Shown here one piece after another: positions 24,692 through 31,493 of a DNA stretch of 44,924 nucleotides. The notes under the pieces were generated by a model. That model worked only from the letters and a program-made list of their open reading frames with translations, was not told the DNA's origin and searched no databases. A program made the translations under genes and the position numbers. Source of the DNA: Microbacteriaceae bacterium (GTDB lineage Bacteria > Actinomycetota > Actinomycetes > Actinomycetales > Microbacteriaceae); NCBI GenBank assembly GCA_025463565.1, contig JAODAT010000032.1, positions 1-44,924 on the forward strand, given 5' to 3'. How positions within the stretch are numbered: the stretch's first letter is position 1; every line of letters starts with the position of its first letter.

Positions 24692-25248
24692 CGGGTCGCG
24701 AGAAGCACGAGAACGTCGTCGGTGGTGCCCGTCTCGGCGATGCGCGGGAAGACCGAGTCGACGCTGTGGTCGTGCACCTCGAGGCTGCGGTCGGTCATCG
24801 CGTCGGTCACCAGCACCACGTTGTAGCCGTACTCGTGCGCCTGGCGCGCCGTGGATTCGACTCCGGACCCTGTCGCGATGCCGATGACGACCACCTGGGT
24901 GACGCCGAGTCCGGCGAGCTTCTCATTGAGGCCGGTGTTGGTGAACGCTCCCCGGGTGTATTTGGTGACCAGATGGTCGGCGGGCTGCTGGTCGAGTTCG
25001 TTGATCAGCTCATCCCAGCCGTCCGGGTAGTGAGCAGTCGATGCGACCCCGACATCGGTGCGGCCGCCGGGGGCGCCGGACACGTTGACGAGCACCACGG
25101 GCAGGCCGTGGGTGCGGAACGCGTCGAGAAGTTCGCGCGACCTGGCGACGATCCCGGGGATCGGGTGCGCGGCCTGCATGCCCACCACGCCCTTCTGCAG
25201 GTCGATGACGATGAGTGCCGTGACGGGGTCGAGCTGGGTGATGGGCAT
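24688..25248 (-). CDS. Isochorismatase-fold hydrolase lacking the catalytic cysteine
   Basis: 186 aa. The fold is clear: Asp16 in IVIDLQKGVVG, Lys96 in VTKYTRGAF, and GIATGSGVESTARQAHEYGY near the C-terminal third. The residue in the position of the catalytic Cys is Gly129. Amidohydrolases of the superfamily need this Cys, whereas true isochorismatases (EntB, PhzD) lack it and hydrolyse vinyl ethers. No other chorismate-pathway gene is near, so the substrate is open. Located between marR and an MFS efflux gene, so it may detoxify the same ligand. Confidence 0.83.
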   Translation of the reverse strand: MPITQLDPVTALIVIDLQKGVVGMQAAHPIPGIVARSRELLDAFRTHGLPVVLVNVSGAPGGRTDVGVASTAHYPDGWDELINELDQQPADHLVTKYTRGAFTNTGLNEKLAGLGVTQVVVIGIATGSGVESTARQAHEYGYNVVLVTDAMTDRSLEVHDHSVDSVFPRIAETGTTDDVLVLLATR

Positions 25249-25259
25249 CGGTTTCTTTT

Positions 25260-25691
25260 CTATTTCTCTAGCATGCGGCGGAGTGCCGCGAGACTTCGGT
25301 CGAGCTCTTCGAGTTGCTCCGAGCTGAGCCCGGTGCTCACCGCCGAATACAGCCAGTTCGAGCGGGCGTCGCGTCCGGCGTTGTACTCGTCGGCCGACTT
25401 CGGTGTGAGGGTCCAGAGCGTCTGGCGGCCGTCGGTGGGGTGGGGTGAACCGGTGACGACCCCGATCGATTCGAGCGTGGCGATGATCGCCCCCATCGAC
25501 TGGGGTCGCATGCTCTCGACGTTCGCGAGGAGCGTGACGGTGGACGGGCCGTGTTTGGCGAGATTGGCGATCACGTTGAGTTGCGACGCCGTGTACGCGT
25601 CGGTGGGTCCTTCCGCCTGCATGCGACGGCGGATGGCGGTGATGACCGCACGCAGCTCATCCGCGACCTCGATTGCGCGTTCCCGGCTCAT
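25260..25691 (-). CDS. MarR family transcriptional regulator
   Basis: 143-aa winged-helix regulator. The DNA-recognition region spans about 35-85, with TASQLNVIANLAKHGPSTVT and LANVESMRPQSMGAIIATLE, then the wing HPTDGRQTLWTLT. Dimerisation helices lie at both ends. It probably represses its own operon (isochorismatase-like protein, MFS efflux). The perfect palindrome at 25713-25736, 22 bp upstream of its ATG, is a candidate operator. Confidence 0.88.
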   Translation of the reverse strand: MSRERAIEVADELRAVITAIRRRMQAEGPTDAYTASQLNVIANLAKHGPSTVTLLANVESMRPQSMGAIIATLESIGVVTGSPHPTDGRQTLWTLTPKSADEYNAGRDARSNWLYSAVSTGLSSEQLEELDRSLAALRRMLEK

Positions 25692-25712
25692 GATTCGACG
25701 CTAGCATTTATG

Positions 25713-25736
25713 AAGGCTAACTGCAAAGTTAGCCTT
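25713..25736. promoter_or_regulatory. Perfect 10+4+10 palindrome in marR / VIT divergent region
   Basis: AAGGCTAACT (25713-25722), GCAA, then AGTTAGCCTT (25727-25736). Arms are perfect inverted repeats. The overlapping TTAGC-CTT-GCTAA (25729-25741) is a second palindrome. Its position fits a MarR operator, but GGCTAAC/GTTAGCC also resembles half sites of the DtxR/IdeR iron box. Confidence 0.6.
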
Positions 25737-25750
25737 GCTAATTGGCGTAC

Positions 25751-25769
25751 TGAGGCGAGCCTTGCCTAG
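25751..25769. promoter_or_regulatory. DtxR/IdeR-like iron box upstream of VIT transporter
   Basis: TGAGGCGAGCCTTGCCTAG matches the 19-bp DtxR/IdeR consensus TTAGGTTAGSCTAACCTAA at 13 of 19 positions by my count, and it ends 36 bp before the VIT start codon. Together with the half-site matches at 25724-25742 it suggests iron- or manganese-dependent control of the transporter. Confidence 0.45.
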
Positions 25770-25805
25770 CTGGACGCGCACGGTATTGGCTGCTTCGATG
25801 AATGC

Positions 25806-26537
25806 ATGGCCATCCCCGAATCCACCGCAGTCGGGCACCAGAACGAGCCGCACCGCGGCGGAGTAGCCCAGCGCCTCAACTGGCTGCGTGCCGGAGTGCT
25901 CGGCGCGAACGACGGCATCGTCTCGGTCGCGGCCATCGTGGTTGGCGTCGCCGGCGCCACCACCGCGGATGCGCCCATCCTCACCGCCGGCCTCGCCGCA
26001 CTGATCGGCGGCGCGATCTCCATGGCACTCGGCGAGTATGTGTCGGTGAGCGGGCAACGCGACAGCGAACGCGCCCTCATCGCCAAGGAGAAGCGCGAAC
26101 TCGAAGAGAGTCCGGAAGAGGAGCTGGCAGAGCTGGCAGGCATCTACGAGTCGAGGGGCCTCAGTGCTGATACGGCGATGCAGGTGGCAAAGGAACTGAC
26201 CGCCAACGACGCCCTCGCCGCGCACCTGTCGGCGGAGCTCAACATCGACCAGAACGACGTCGTCAGCCCCTGGCGCGCCGCCTTCGCTTCGGCCGTCGCG
26301 TTTCTCGCCGGAGGCATCGTGCCGTTGCTGGTCATCCTGTTGACGCCGATGAGCGTTCGTGTCCCGATCACCTTCGTCGTCGTGATCGTCGCCCTCGCTG
26401 GCACCGGCGTGCTCGGCGCCCGGCTCGGCGGAGGCAAGCCGCTGCGTGCGGCGATCCGGGTCGTCATCGGTGGCGCGCTCGCTCTTGCGGTCACCTTCAC
26501 CATCGGCGCGCTGCTCGGCACGCACGGCATCGGGTAA
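25806..26537 (+). CDS. VIT1/CCC1 family Fe2+/Mn2+ transporter
   Basis: 243 aa, membrane protein with the VIT layout: LNWLRAGVLGANDGIVSVAAIVVGV (helix 1), GGAISMALGEYVSVSGQRDS (helix 2 and start of the cytosolic metal-binding region), and a charged Glu-rich segment (about 88-145, EKRELEESPEEELAELAG) that binds metal in this family. Three more helices follow. Unlike the protein at 11029 it has no ferritin-like domain. It is divergent from the marR operon and preceded by a DtxR-like box, so metal control is likely. Confidence 0.9.
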   Translation: MAIPESTAVGHQNEPHRGGVAQRLNWLRAGVLGANDGIVSVAAIVVGVAGATTADAPILTAGLAALIGGAISMALGEYVSVSGQRDSERALIAKEKRELEESPEEELAELAGIYESRGLSADTAMQVAKELTANDALAAHLSAELNIDQNDVVSPWRAAFASAVAFLAGGIVPLLVILLTPMSVRVPITFVVVIVALAGTGVLGARLGGGKPLRAAIRVVIGGALALAVTFTIGALLGTHGIG

Positions 26538-26559
26538 ACCGCTCTCGCCCCGGGCGGCA

Positions 26560-26643
26560 CTAGCTGGGCGGAGTCATCCGCCTGACGAGGTAGAAGACCA
26601 CGCCGATCGCGAAGGCGATGGCGAGGACGATGAGACCGCTCAT
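26560..26643 (-). CDS. Putative 27-aa single-helix membrane protein
   Basis: The translation starts MSGLIVLAIAFAIGVVFYLV and ends RRMTPPS: one hydrophobic helix followed by a basic, proline-containing tail, typical of small membrane proteins. It is convergent with the VIT gene (22 bp between stops) and divergent from msrA. No clear ribosome site is visible, so expression is unproven. A perfect 12-bp palindrome CAGACGCGTCTG (26658-26669) lies just upstream. Confidence 0.4.
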   Translation of the reverse strand: MSGLIVLAIAFAIGVVFYLVRRMTPPS

Positions 26644-26767
26644 CAGACAATGGTGTGCAGACGCGTCTGGGAATTCGCTCTGCTCAGGCTGTATTCACGG
26701 AACATCCGCTCCTACGCTGCTGTTGTAGTGGACGTGGCCGCACGACGGTCACCAGAGAGGACACATC

Positions 26768-27286
26768 ATGTCAGCAACAACTGAGCGTGCGATTCTTGCC
26801 GGCGGCTGCTTCTGGGGAGCACAGCAGCTTCTGCGCCGTCGCCCCGGAGTGATCTCCACCCGCGTGGGCTATTCCGGCGGTGAGGTTGCGAACGCCACCT
26901 ACCGCAACCACAAGGGCCATGCCGAGGCGGTCGAGGTCACCTTCGACCCCGAGGTCATCTCCTACCGCGACATCCTGGAATTCTTCTTCCAGATTCACGA
27001 CCCGTCGACGAAGGACCGCCAGGGCAACGACGTCGGCTCGAGCTACCGCTCGGCGATCTTCTACACGAGCGACGAGCAGAAGCGCGTCGCCGACGACACC
27101 ATCGCCGACGTGGACGCGTCGGGCCTGTGGCCGGGCAAGGTGGTCACCGAGGTCTCGCCCGCGGGCGACTTCTGGGAGGCCGAGGAGGAGCACCAGGACT
27201 ACCTGGAGAAGAACCCGTACGGATACACCTGCCACTACGTACGACCGGGCTGGAAGCTGCCGCACCGCGAGTCGGCGTCGGCCTGA
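26768..27286 (+). CDS. msrA: Peptide methionine sulfoxide reductase A
   Basis: 172-aa thioredoxin-dependent enzyme reducing methionine-S-sulfoxide in proteins and free methionine. The catalytic GGCFWG with Cys14 is intact, [13 protein letters not shown] and [12 protein letters not shown] are canonical, and [19 protein letters not shown] is the family signature. No C-terminal resolving-cysteine motif is evident beyond the Cys in YTCHYV. ATG at 26768 is preceded by AGAGAGGA. Single gene. Confidence 0.96.
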   Translation: MSATTERAILAGGCFWGAQQLLRRRPGVISTRVGYSGGEVANATYRNHKGHAEAVEVTFDPEVISYRDILEFFFQIHDPSTKDRQGNDVGSSYRSAIFYTSDEQKRVADDTIADVDASGLWPGKVVTEVSPAGDFWEAEEEHQDYLEKNPYGYTCHYVRPGWKLPHRESASA

Positions 27287-27301
27287 CCCGGGTGAGCTGA
27301 T

Positions 27302-27646
27302 TCAGATCGGAAGGGGCTCGGGTCGGCCATCCGGCCCGAGGCTTGCGACCGTTCCCTCGTCCGTCACATACAGGCCGTGGGCCGTATTGGCGATCGCCGC
27401 GAGCTGGTCGAGCCAGTCCCGGTTGATCACGGGCGGGCGGTTTCCCTCGAACCGGTAATGAAGGTCGGTATACGGGGTTATCCAGATCATCGAACGGCCA
27501 CTGCCGCCGTTCGGCGACTCTGTCCAGGACAGGATGAATGCTTCGGTGCGGCGGAGCTTCGCCGTCATCACGATCTGGAGGTGTGCCAGCACCCGGTCGT
27601 CGAACTTCGCCTGGAATCGGCTCGCGCCGTAGAAGAGCGTTCCCAT
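27302..27646 (-). CDS. DUF7882-type small protein, copy A
   Basis: 114 aa from the ATG at 27646; the upstream extension MRAEWR is not conserved. Pattern: MGTLFYG, FDDRVLAHLQIV, TAKLRRTEAFILSW, GRSMIWI, RPPVINRDWLDQL. It is homologous to the protein at 29035-29349, which shares MGTLxYG, FDDRVLAHLQIV, KLRR and RPPxxNRxWxxxL. I associate this family with Microbacteriaceae, where entries are often labelled ATP-dependent DNA ligase; no ligase motif (KxDG) is present. Function unknown. Confidence 0.75.
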   Translation of the reverse strand: MGTLFYGASRFQAKFDDRVLAHLQIVMTAKLRRTEAFILSWTESPNGGSGRSMIWITPYTDLHYRFEGNRPPVINRDWLDQLAAIANTAHGLYVTDEGTVASLGPDGRPEPLPI

Positions 27647-27778
27647 TCGCCACTCCGCCCTCACCAGTCGAGGTCGCGGGGGCAGGGCGCCAATTCGCCG
27701 TCGGACGGCGATCGATTTCCACAGTTTAGGCGGGATGCCGTCAGCGCGTGTACCGTGCGCAGCAATGAGGAGGCACGG

Positions 27779-27856
27779 TGCCGATCGTCATTCCGGAACC
27801 GCCAAGTGAACTCTTCTCGACGGTGGGCCAGGACCTCGACTACGACTTCGAGTGAT
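27779..27856 (+). CDS. Putative 25-aa microprotein
   Basis: GTG-initiated ORF encoding PIVIPEPPSELFSTVG followed by an acidic end QDLDYDFE. AGGAGG (27769-27774) lies four bases before the GTG, one of the best ribosome sites in the window. It ends 29 bp before the dienelactone hydrolase gene and may be a leader peptide or a small partner of the neighbouring DUF7882 proteins. Evidence is the ribosome site only. Confidence 0.35.
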
Positions 27857-27885
27857 TTCGTCCGGAATGCGGGCAGAATCGGAGA

Positions 27886-28704
27886 ATGACGACTACCGCG
27901 CCCACCGCTGACCTCACCGGATGGGTGCGCGCACCATTCACGGGCGGCGGTCGCACCCATGACTGCTACGAGAAGGGCAGCGGTCCTGGTGTCGTTCTCA
28001 TTCCGGAACTGCCGGGCATGACGCCCGAGGTCCTGGGGTTCGCCCAGCACCTCGTCGACGAGGGCTTCACGGTGGTGGTGCCGTCGCCATTCGGCGTCCC
28101 CGGCAAGCCGATGACGGGTGGTTACACACTGGCCAGTGTGGCTCGGGTGTGCGTCTCCGCCGAATTCCGGGCGTTCGCGATCAACGCGCACCGCCCGATT
28201 ACGGACTTCATTCGCGCGGTCGCCGTCGACCTGGCCGCGCGCACGCCGGGCAAGGGCGTGGGCGTGATCGGCATGTGCTTCACGGGTGGTTTCGCGCTCG
28301 CCGCGGCCGTCGACGACACCGTGCTGGCATCCGTGATCAGCCAGCCGGCCGCACCCTTCCCGATCAGCAAGGCCCGTCGGCTGGACGCCACGGTTTCTCC
28401 CGACGAGTTCGACCGCATAGCCGAACGCGCGAACGCCGGGGAGGTCTGCGCCCTCGGCCTGCGATTCAGCGAGGACTCGACCGTTCCGCGGGCGCGGTTC
28501 GACACCATCAAGAAACGACTAGGAGACGCGTTCGAGATCATCGAACTCGACTCGTCGCCGGGCAACCCGGGGGGATTCTCGAAGGGGGCGCATTCGGTGC
28601 TCACCAGCGAGGTCCGGGATATCCCGGGTCATCCAGCTCTGGTCGCGCGCCAGCGGGCGGTGGCCTTCCTTCGCGAAAGGCTCGCGGTCCCGACACGAGG
28701 CTAG
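27886..28704 (+). CDS. Dienelactone hydrolase family protein
   Basis: 272-aa alpha/beta hydrolase. GVVLIPELPGMTPEVL is the typical N-terminal strand/loop with Glu41, and the nucleophile elbow GMCFTGG (129-135) carries Cys131, as in dienelactone hydrolases that open cyclic esters. A C-terminal His in GHPALVARQ may complete the triad. No aromatic-degradation genes are nearby, so the physiological substrate is unknown. It is surrounded by lineage-specific small genes, and its TAG stop shares the tetranucleotide CTAG with the stop of the convergent gene. Confidence 0.87.
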   Translation: MTTTAPTADLTGWVRAPFTGGGRTHDCYEKGSGPGVVLIPELPGMTPEVLGFAQHLVDEGFTVVVPSPFGVPGKPMTGGYTLASVARVCVSAEFRAFAINAHRPITDFIRAVAVDLAARTPGKGVGVIGMCFTGGFALAAAVDDTVLASVISQPAAPFPISKARRLDATVSPDEFDRIAERANAGEVCALGLRFSEDSTVPRARFDTIKKRLGDAFEIIELDSSPGNPGGFSKGAHSVLTSEVRDIPGHPALVARQRAVAFLRERLAVPTRG

Positions 28705-28964
28705 GGCTGCAGGTATTCCCAATCCCACAGGTCGTCGCCGCTGCTGCCGCTCTCCGACGACTCGTCGGCATCCACCGTTTCGAATCTCACCGGGCTGCTC
28801 TGGCTGATCAGCACGCTCACCGTCGCATGGCCGGCGAGTGGAATGTCGACCAGGCCGCCGCCGCTCTTCACCGCAGCGACGACACTGTTCTTCGTCTCGT
28901 CGACGTTCTGTTCGGGGTCCAGGTAGTACTCGTTCCCGTCCACAGTCATCTTGTGCATGATCAT
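28701..28964 (-). CDS. Small TVDG-family protein, copy A
   Basis: 87 aa: MIMHKMTVDGNEYYL, then VVAAVKSGGGLVDIPLAG and VLISQSSPVRFETVD, ending in an acidic Ser/Glu tail (DADESSESGSSGDD). It aligns with the protein at 29441-29683 (TVDGxxYxL, VKxGGGxVxIP, SxxxPV, acidic tail), so the two are paralogues. Alternative ATG at 28958 has better ribosome-site spacing. It is downstream of DUF7882 copy B on the same strand with a hairpin between them. Function unknown; a small beta-rich adaptor is plausible. Confidence 0.65.
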   Translation of the reverse strand: MIMHKMTVDGNEYYLDPEQNVDETKNSVVAAVKSGGGLVDIPLAGHATVSVLISQSSPVRFETVDADESSESGSSGDDLWDWEYLQP

Positions 28965-28965
28965 T

Positions 28966-29018
28966 CTTCCCGCCCTTCCCCGCCCAGAATGTGGACGGTA
29001 CCCCCGTTGGGCGGGAAG
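28966..29018 (-). promoter_or_regulatory. Hairpin occluding the ribosome site of the small TVDG gene
   Basis: CTTCCCGCCC (28966-28975) and GGGCGGGAAG (29009-29018) are perfect 10-bp inverted arms. In the minus-strand transcript the 3' arm GGGCGGGAAG contains the only Shine-Dalgarno-like sequence and ends one base before the first ATG, so folding would mask it. The position also fits attenuation between DUF7882 copy B and the small gene. Confidence 0.55.
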
Positions 29019-29034
29019 TGTTAGGTGGGCGGCG

Positions 29035-29349
29035 TCAGGTGGGCTGATTCGGATCCGGTGTCGGCTCCGTCGTGAGCTGGAGCCCCGCGGTTCTGCCTGC
29101 CGAGGCCAGCAACGATTCGACCCATTCGCGGTTGACGGCCGGCGGGCGGGAACCGGTGAAGAAGAAGTGAATGGAAACACCGTTGTCGATCCAGATCGAG
29201 TGCCGGCCACTGCCGCGTTCGAGCGGCAGTATCCAGGAGAAGAAGAAGTTCTCGCTGCGGCGGAGTTTGGTGCTGAAGACTATCTGCAGGTGGGCGAGCA
29301 CACGGTCGTCGAACTCGAAGTCCTGACCGCCATAGTTGAGTGTGCCCAC
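29035..29349 (-). CDS. DUF7882-type small protein, copy B
   Basis: 104 aa from GTG at 29349. VGTLNYGGQDFEFDDRVLAH, STKLRRSENFFFSW, GRHSIWI and RPPAVNREWVESLL parallel copy A at 27302. The C-terminus is Thr/Pro-rich and disordered. It is upstream of the small TVDG gene on the same strand (70 bp gap with hairpin) and divergent from the second TVDG gene, so the two families are physically linked twice. Function unknown. Confidence 0.72.
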   Translation of the reverse strand: MGTLNYGGQDFEFDDRVLAHLQIVFSTKLRRSENFFFSWILPLERGSGRHSIWIDNGVSIHFFFTGSRPPAVNREWVESLLASAGRTAGLQLTTEPTPDPNQPT

Positions 29350-29440
29350 GCGGCTCCCGTCAGAATGCGACGCACGACATCCGTGCGGCCCTGTGACGAA
29401 TATAACGTGAGCGCATCGCACAACGCGCTACGGTGGGCCT

Positions 29441-29683
29441 GTGATCGTAAACAGGCTGACGGTGGACGGCAAAGACTATTTCCTGCCCGACCCGGTCACT
29501 GAGCTCCGCGCCAAAATCCTTGACGCGGTCAAGGCCGGTGGCGGCTACGTGAACATCCCGCCACTGCGTTCGGGCCCGGGCGTCGACATCCTGTTCTCCC
29601 CGGGCATGCCGGTGGTCTGGACCCAGCTCGATGTCGGCAGTGAGACCGACGAGGACGACTCGGCCGCCCAAGACGACTTCTAG
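29441..29683 (+). CDS. Small TVDG-family protein, copy B
   Basis: 80 aa from GTG at 29441: MIVNRLTVDGKDYFL, LDAVKAGGGYVNIPP, ILFSPGMPVVWTQLD, then an acidic tail ETDEDDSAAQDDF. Paralogue of the gene at 28701-28964. TATAAC 48 bp upstream may be a -10 box. It converges with the EAL gene (6 bp between stops). No known domain. Confidence 0.68.
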   Translation: MIVNRLTVDGKDYFLPDPVTELRAKILDAVKAGGGYVNIPPLRSGPGVDILFSPGMPVVWTQLDVGSETDEDDSAAQDDF

Positions 29684-29689
29684 CGCCGG

Positions 29690-30445
29690 CTAGACCTGCG
29701 CGAGCAGAAGCTGCTCGATGTCGTGCTCCGGCACCGCGACACCGGTGAGGTAGCCCTGGGCGCGATCGCAGCCGAGGTCGCGCACCCGGTCAAGCTGGGC
29801 ATCCGTCTCGATCCCCTCAGCGACCACGCGGAGTCCCATGTCATGGGCGAGGTCGATCGTGGCCTCGAGCTGCTCGTCGCTGCCGGCGCCGGTGCGCTGC
29901 ACCAGTGAGCGGTCCATCTTGAGCTCGGTCGCGGGCAGCCGTAGCAGCTGGTCGAGTGAGGAATACCCGCTGCCGTAGTCGTCGATGGACACGGCGACTC
30001 CCGCGTTTCGTACGAACTCGAGACGGCGAGCGGCGTCGCGGTGGTCGGCGATGGCCAGGGACTCGGTGATTTCGACGATCATCCGGTTCGCAGGCAGCGT
30101 GAGCCGGTTGAGATTGCGCAGCAGGCGCTCGAAGAAGTCGGATGTGGTGAGCTGCGCCGCCGAGACATTGACCGCGACCTCAACGTCGATGCCGAGGTTG
30201 ATCCACTTCGATGCGCACCGGCAGCCCTCGTCGAGCATGAAGTCGCCGATCTCGTGGATCAGCCCATTGCTTTCGGCGAGGGGGATGTAGGCATCCGCGG
30301 TCAGGGTGCCGAGCGTCGGGTGGTTCCAGCGGCTGAGCGCCTCGACCGACGCGATGGTGCGGGTGGCGAGGTCGATCTGCGGCTGGAAGTAGGCCACGAT
30401 CTCGCGGCGCTCCACTGCGCCTACGAGGTCGTTCTCGATACTCAC
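29690..30445 (-). CDS. EAL-domain c-di-GMP phosphodiesterase
   Basis: 251 aa, essentially a stand-alone EAL domain, cytosolic. The catalytic set is complete: EAL (VEALSRW, 35-41), NVSA, EITES, the DD pair in SIDDYGSGYSSL, Lys in ELKMDRSL, Glu in AEGIET and Gln in QGYL. It should cleave c-di-GMP to pGpG. No sensor domain is attached, so control may be transcriptional or by partner. It is divergent from rsbQ-PAS-GGDEF across 229 bp, so synthesis and breakdown of c-di-GMP are encoded back to back. GTG start at 30445. Confidence 0.92.
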   Translation of the reverse strand: MSIENDLVGAVERREIVAYFQPQIDLATRTIASVEALSRWNHPTLGTLTADAYIPLAESNGLIHEIGDFMLDEGCRCASKWINLGIDVEVAVNVSAAQLTTSDFFERLLRNLNRLTLPANRMIVEITESLAIADHRDAARRLEFVRNAGVAVSIDDYGSGYSSLDQLLRLPATELKMDRSLVQRTGAGSDEQLEATIDLAHDMGLRVVAEGIETDAQLDRVRDLGCDRAQGYLTGVAVPEHDIEQLLLAQV

Positions 30446-30486
30446 CGTGTTTGCCCGCTTGCCGTCGATATATCCGTCTGGTTGCC

Positions 30487-30581
30487 TCGCTCAGGCTTGT
30501 CGTAACAGCGGCGCTTGTCAACGGGTATGGCGGGTGAATTGGGGCGTATATCCTAAGCGACCTGCGCGGGGAAGCCCCAAT
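30487..30581. promoter_or_regulatory. Divergent promoter region with paired motifs
   Basis: CCTAAGCGA (30552-30560, plus) and CCTGAGCGA (30495-30487, minus) face opposite ways. Each is followed 14-17 bases later by an A/T-rich element (CCCAATAG on plus, GGATATAT on minus), the geometry of a sigma promoter pair. ATTGGGGC (30538-30545) and GCCCCAAT (30574-30581) are perfect inverted arms straddling the plus-strand motif. Together they suggest co-regulation of the EAL and RsbQ operons. Confidence 0.35.
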
Positions 30582-30674
30582 AGTCCGGATTGCCCGCGCG
30601 GCTTCGATCGCTTAATCTCGGAGATGACGCAGCCATCCCCTGGCGGCTCGCCGTTCCTACTCCTGGAGAAGCCC

Positions 30675-31493
30675 ATGCCCCCGGCAGGCCCCGAGACGAT
30701 TGACGCAGTGGCACGCAACAACGTGTCCGTGAGCGGCAATCCTGACGGCAGGCCGATGCTGTTCGCCCATGGTTTCGGGTGCAGCCAGGAGATGTGGCGC
30801 CGAGTCACTCCGCAGTTCGAGCACGACTACCGCATCATCACCTTCGACCACGTCGGGGCGGGCGGCTCCGACCTGTCGGCCTACGACCGTGGCAAGTACG
30901 ACTCCCTCCACGGCTATGCAGACGACGTTCTCGAGATTATGGAGCAGCTTGACCTGGACGACGTAGTGTACGTAGGTCACTCGGTGAGCGCAATGATCGG
31001 TGTTCTCGCCTCCAATCGTGACCCCTCGCGGTTCGGCGAACTGGTGCTCGTTGGACCCTCGCCGCGCTATGTGAATGATGGCGACTACTACGGCGGATTC
31101 GAGCAGGTGGACATCGATTCGATGCTCGACATGCTCGACGCCAACTACCTCGGCTGGTCGTCGGTGATGGCGCCGGTGATCATGGGCAACTCCGACCGCC
31201 CCGAACTCGGCGTCGAGTTGACCGATAGTTTCTGCAGCACCGATCCGGCCATCGCCGGTCACTTCGCCCGGGTCACCTTCCTCTCCGACAACCGCAGGGA
31301 CCTGTCGCGCGTGACGGTGCCGACGCTGGTGCTGCAGTGCCAGGACGACGCGATCTCGCCCGGTCCGGTCGGCCAGTACGTGCACGAACGCATCCGGGAC
31401 AGCATTCTGATCAACTTGACGGCGACCGGCCACTGCCCCAACCTGTCCAACCCGGACGAACTATCGGCCGAGATTCGGACCTACCTCGGATGA
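30675..31493 (+). CDS. rsbQ: RsbQ-like alpha/beta hydrolase (KAI2/D14 superfamily)
   Basis: 272 aa. The sequence follows B. subtilis RsbQ closely: MLFAHGFGCSQEMW, FDHVGAGGSDLSAYDRGKYD, the nucleophile elbow VGHSVSAMIG with Ser103, LVGPSPRYVNDGDYYGGFE, QCQDDAISP (Asp225 region) and TGHCPNLSNPDE with His253. All triad residues are present. RsbQ is a cytosolic hydrolase that activates the PAS-containing phosphatase RsbP in the energy-stress branch of the SigB pathway, presumably by delivering a small ligand. Here the overlapping downstream gene is a PAS-GAF-GGDEF protein instead. ATG at 30675 with GGAGAA upstream is the start. Confidence 0.92.
   Translation: MPPAGPETIDAVARNNVSVSGNPDGRPMLFAHGFGCSQEMWRRVTPQFEHDYRIITFDHVGAGGSDLSAYDRGKYDSLHGYADDVLEIMEQLDLDDVVYVGHSVSAMIGVLASNRDPSRFGELVLVGPSPRYVNDGDYYGGFEQVDIDSMLDMLDANYLGWSSVMAPVIMGNSDRPELGVELTDSFCSTDPAIAGHFARVTFLSDNRRDLSRVTVPTLVLQCQDDAISPGPVGQYVHERIRDSILINLTATGHCPNLSNPDELSAEIRTYLG

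Noticed and set aside
26658-26669. CAGACGCGTCTG as msrA operator
   Set aside because: Perfect 12-bp palindrome, but 100 bp from msrA, single copy and not near a recognisable promoter; chance is plausible in this composition.
30446-30674. Possible c-di-GMP riboswitch between EAL and rsbQ
   Set aside because: Neither the GEMM-I core nor the class II pseudoknot pattern is visible; only short inverted repeats are present.
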